A DNA stretch of 20,509 nt from positions 1 to 20,509 of IMG/VR virus record IMGVR_UViG_3300025324_000038; one strand, given 5' to 3'. A program made the translations under genes and the position numbers. The DNA is from a virus. Position 1 is the stretch's first letter; every line of letters starts with the position of its first letter. Of this stretch, positions 17,962 to 20,509 are shown piece by piece. The notes under the pieces are model-generated. The model did not search any database, was not told the DNA's origin, and saw nothing but the letters and a program-made list of their open reading frames with translations.

Positions 17962-18627
17962 CTGCCTATTGGCGTATTTCGTCCAGCGTTCTTTCCAAGG
18001 TTACCCGTACTTTGGATTCCTACTGCGGGAGCGGCGGGTGGTCCTTGGACAATCGCTGTTGGACAAGCACTTGAGACTGATCTTGCTCAAGCGTTCGCGC
18101 ACACCAAAACCCTTGCAATTGGCCTTGTAACTGAGAGCGATATAGCGCAACCAATTAGTGTTCTTAAAACCTACGCAATAGGCCAAGCACTCGAAACGGA
18201 TCTTGCACAGAGCATTGCTTGGTTTAAGGTTAAGGAAATTGGATTAGCCACTGAAATTGACTTAGCCCAGACAATTACACCCGTTTCGGCGCAAACTATT
18301 GCTGTTGGTCTAGTAACCGAGGCTGATCTCGCACAGCCAATAGTGTGGGCGCCCAAGATTCGCATTCTTGGAATTGCAACTGAGACGGATATTGCACAGA
18401 GTATGACACCAGTATTAGGTAGTGGGCCAACTTTTGAATCATTTAATGGAATAGTTCCAATTCGTTACGTAGTTGGAGTTATTCCAAATGTAGTACCTGT
18501 CGAAACTGTGACAATTAATGCTATAGGTGTGGTCCCGTGTAGAGTAGAGGTGGGACCAGCGAATGTAGTACCGGTGCGCGAGACTAACACAGAAGTTCCA
18601 AGAGTTAAAATCATCCTATCAGTTTGA
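17962..18627 (+). CDS. Tandem 20-residue repeat protein; non-ATG start or frameshift extension (about 221 aa)
   Basis: From 17938 to 18627 one frame is open (stops TAG 17935-17937 and TGA 18625-18627), but the first ATG/GTG/TTG in it is a GTG at 18343, after most of the repeats. The repeat core G(Q/L/I)(A/V)(L/T)E(T/S/I/A)D(L/I)AQ occurs at codons beginning 18061, 18121, 18181, 18241, 18307 and 18370: six units of 20, 20, 20, 22 and 21 residues. The N-terminal part (LPIGVFRPAFFPRLPVLWIP) looks like a genuine start region just after the previous stop. A CTG at 17962 (SD-like AGAAGG 12 nt upstream) is my start; +1 frameshifting from 17478-17957 or a sequence indel are alternatives. Repeats of this IGxAxETDxAQ type are known from phage tail-region proteins. 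The C-terminal 70 residues are Val/Pro-rich. Confidence 0.7.
   Translation: MPIGVFRPAFFPRLPVLWIPTAGAAGGPWTIAVGQALETDLAQAFAHTKTLAIGLVTESDIAQPISVLKTYAIGQALETDLAQSIAWFKVKEIGLATEIDLAQTITPVSAQTIAVGLVTEADLAQPIVWAPKIRILGIATETDIAQSMTPVLGSGPTFESFNGIVPIRYVVGVIPNVVPVETVTINAIGVVPCRVEVGPANVVPVRETNTEVPRVKIILSV
18061..18405 (+). repeat. Six tandem ~60-bp coding repeats
   Basis: Unit starts 18061, 18121, 18181, 18241, 18307 and 18370. Conserved Gly, Glu, Asp and Ala-Gln at fixed positions in each unit; DNA sequences have diverged more than the protein, so the repeat is maintained at protein level. Spacing 60, 60, 60, 66, 63 bp. Confidence 0.75.
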
Positions 18628-18632
18628 GGTGA

Positions 18633-19238
18633 ATGATGAGTGCAGAGACTGATCTTCTAAATGACGCGTTGGGACAGATCGGGGCCGCGCGCATCAGTGG
18701 CATTGACGAGAATAGCGTGAACGCGCACTGGTGCAAAACGTTCTATCCCATGTTGCGACGCAACTCACTTCGTTTACATTTTTGGAACTTTGCCGAGGAA
18801 CGTGTCGAATTAGGTCAAGATGCGATTCCTCCGGTATTTGGGTGGACGTATGCCTATGGTCTACCAGGAGATTACCTTCGTCTGCGGGAGTTCAATGGAA
18901 CCAGTATAATTTACTATTCTGATCCTAACAATCTAATTAGATACGAGGAAGCGTACAAAATTGAAGGATCGCGATTACTAACTAATTCTGGGCGTGCGCT
19001 CATTGTATACACTAAGGATGTTACCAATCCCGCTGAATGGGATGCACTATTCTACGAATATATCAGCACTATGTTAGCCAGTAAGCTGGCTATGGCTATC
19101 GGAAAAGATGGTTCTAAATCTGCATTTCTTGCACAGCAAGCGCTACAAGTCAAATTACCATTCTCAATGGCGGTAGACGGACAAGAGTCGCCTACGACGC
19201 GTATGCGCAGCGATGAGTTAATTAAAGGTCGCTGGTAA
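18633..19238 (+). CDS. Tail tubular protein A (T7 gp11 type), 201 aa
   Basis: Forms the upper tail ring that binds the portal in short-tailed phages. SD-like GAGGTGA precedes ATGATG; the first ATG (18633) is used. Conserved family features: SAETDLLNDALGQIGAARISGIDENS (3-28), CKTFYPMLRRNSLRLHFWNFAEERVEL (34-60), FGWTYAYGLPGDYLRLREFNG (69-89), TNPAEWDALFYEYISTMLASKLAMAI (132-157). Length matches the family (about 190-210). TAATG couples it to the tail tubular B gene. Confidence 0.94.
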   Translation: MMSAETDLLNDALGQIGAARISGIDENSVNAHWCKTFYPMLRRNSLRLHFWNFAEERVELGQDAIPPVFGWTYAYGLPGDYLRLREFNGTSIIYYSDPNNLIRYEEAYKIEGSRLLTNSGRALIVYTKDVTNPAEWDALFYEYISTMLASKLAMAIGKDGSKSAFLAQQALQVKLPFSMAVDGQESPTTRMRSDELIKGRW

Positions 19239-20509
19239 TGGCGCTAACTAGACGAATACAGACCAACTTCTCAAAGGGGGAACTTACTCCACTACTCGAA
19301 GGCCGTCCAGATTTAGCAGCTTATTTTGAAGGCGCTAGCGAAATAACCAATTGGGTTATTTTACGCCAAGGAGGCGTGTCTCGACGAGTAGGAACAATCT
19401 TCGTTACTGAAGTTAAGAATCAAGCACAAGACACAATTCTACTTCCTATGATTCCTTCGGTAGATTTAGCCTATATTTTAGAGATTGGTCATCAGTATAT
19501 TCGATTTTTCTTCGATCGCGCACCAGTGCGCGTTAATCCTACTGATCCACCGTATGAAATAGTCTCTCCTTACACAGAATCTCAATTACGTGACATTCAT
19601 ATTACGCAAAGCGTTGATGTTATGTGGCTATTCCACGAAGCAGTACAACAACATCGCTTGTCCCACTTAGCACCTACTAACTGGTCATTACTCCCAATTA
19701 CATATGATCCGCCTGCTCTTCATGAGGAAGAGCCTACTTTCAATGCTACGCTCACATTAGCTGCTACTACCGGCTTAGGAATAGCATTTACACTATCCAA
19801 TAACGTACTACTGGCAGCAGATGTTGGACGTTACATAGTATATGGAGCGTCCAAAGCCGAAATTCGTACGATTACAGCGGGTGGTGGTGCAGGAACAGTT
19901 GATATATTGGATGCGTTCCCAGATACTAACCCAATTCCTGCAGGAGATTGGCGGCTTAAGCTATCTCCACAGTCTGAATTAAATCCTACGAACGCGCATC
20001 GTGGAATTATCTCATTAACTACCAATATTGATACATTTCGCTCTACAGATGTTGGTAAATACATCATAATCTATGGTGGATTAGTCAAAATCACGAAATT
20101 TATTAGTGCGCGATCTATCCAGGGTGATGTTTTATCAGAAATGTCTGGATATGACCCAGAAGATGCAAGTAGTCCCAATGATCCCAAGAAAGCATTCCCT
20201 GGGAATTGGGAATTAGCTGTTCCGTCGTGGTCTGCTATTCTTGGCTATCCGCGCACAGGAGAATTTTTCCAAGGGCGTTTAGGCCAAGCTGCTTCTCCTC
20301 AATTTCCTACAACATTTTGGTTATCGGAATCTGACAATTACGATTCCTATACACCAGGTGTTCTTGCGAGTAACGCAGTAGAGTATGCGATTGCTAGTAG
20401 ACAATTAAATCGCATCGAATGGCTCGCAGATAATGTAGATTTGTTTATTGGGACTAATGGTGATGAGCAGCGTGCGCGTGGTGGACGTGATGATGCTCCA
20501 ATTGGCGGG
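19238..20509 (+). CDS. Tail tubular protein B (T7 gp12 type), partial (3' end outside window)
   Basis: ATG at 19238 overlaps the TAA of tail tubular A; the frame is open to the window end with 424 codons visible. The N-terminus (RRIQTNFSKGELTPLLEGRPDLAAYFEGASEITNWVILRQGGVSRRVGT) is the classic tail tubular B/nozzle start: 'nF..GelsP.l.gR.Dl..Y..g......N..v...Gg..rRpGt'. Later features include FFFDRAPVRV, VDVMWLFHEAVQQHRLSH and AILGYPRTGEFFQGRLG.AASPQFPTTFWLS (about 330-360; 'P....ff..RL...g....P...w.S'). It forms the tail nozzle. The complete protein should run several hundred residues further. Confidence 0.95.
   Translation, partial: MALTRRIQTNFSKGELTPLLEGRPDLAAYFEGASEITNWVILRQGGVSRRVGTIFVTEVKNQAQDTILLPMIPSVDLAYILEIGHQYIRFFFDRAPVRVNPTDPPYEIVSPYTESQLRDIHITQSVDVMWLFHEAVQQHRLSHLAPTNWSLLPITYDPPALHEEEPTFNATLTLAATTGLGIAFTLSNNVLLAADVGRYIVYGASKAEIRTITAGGGAGTVDILDAFPDTNPIPAGDWRLKLSPQSELNPTNAHRGIISLTTNIDTFRSTDVGKYIIIYGGLVKITKFISARSIQGDVLSEMSGYDPEDASSPNDPKKAFPGNWELAVPSWSAILGYPRTGEFFQGRLGQAASPQFPTTFWLSESDNYDSYTPGVLASNAVEYAIASRQLNRIEWLADNVDLFIGTNGDEQRARGGRDDAPIGG

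Noticed and set aside
18343-18627. GTG-started 94-codon gene
   Set aside because: The same frame continues upstream through five more copies of the repeat, so this start would cut off most of a clearly coding region.

Overview
This window is part of a tailed double-stranded DNA phage (or prophage/metagenomic phage contig) with a short-tailed, podovirus-like structural module. The evidence is the gene order: a large terminase with Walker A and nuclease motifs, a T7 gp8-type head-to-tail connector portal, a Bbp19-like protein, a scaffold, a major capsid protein, several virion proteins, tail tubular protein A, and the start of tail tubular protein B. No integrase, tRNA, rRNA, CRISPR array or insertion sequence was seen. 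Shine-Dalgarno (SD) sequences are canonical (AGGAG/GGAGG) and sigma70-like promoters are visible, so the host is a bacterium. The host genus cannot be read from the sequence.

Layout. (1) 1-2812, minus strand: a leftward cluster of very small genes (17-74 codons, plus one 206-residue gene), packed with ATGA/TAATG overlaps. Several are Cys-rich zinc-knuckle or zinc-ribbon miniproteins, one is a small membrane protein, and two or three match widespread phage small-protein patterns. This resembles an early or accessory (host-takeover) region. Most of these genes are shorter than usual ORF cut-offs and were found by reading start codons behind strong SDs. (2) 2813-3951: 1.14 kb without a credible gene, separating the leftward and rightward transcription units. 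It holds four copies of the palindrome TGACACTGTCA, three copies of TCGGGCAC(T/A)ATGCCCGA, several other perfect palindromes, an AT-rich block inside a 9-bp inverted repeat, a leftward promoter and a rightward promoter. It is the best candidate for the phage's main control region and possibly its replication origin. (3) 3952-20509, plus strand: the late virion operon. Packaging genes come first (HTH-like protein, putative small terminase, two small genes, TerL), then portal, Bbp19-like, scaffold, two small basic proteins, lipoprotein, capsid and probable decoration protein. A Rossmann-like MptE/DUF115-type protein and a holin-like membrane protein follow, then a large NHL-propeller virion protein with a polyproline linker, a coiled-coil protein, three further virion proteins, a tandem-repeat protein, tail tubular A, and tail tubular B running off the right edge.

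The genes are nearly contiguous, and many start inside the previous stop codon (TAATG, ATGA, TAGTG), which points to translational coupling along a polycistronic late mRNA. Stable hairpins sit directly before the SDs of the capsid gene and the gene after it.

Points worth following: the two operator-like palindrome families in the 1.1-kb control region; a six-unit, about 20-residue repeat protein (about 17962-18627) whose frame has no ATG/GTG/TTG start at its upstream end; a nested miniprotein with a 9-nt SD match inside another small gene; an MptE/DUF115-like gene in the capsid module; and the NHL/polyproline virion protein. All functional calls come from reading the sequence; no database search was possible.
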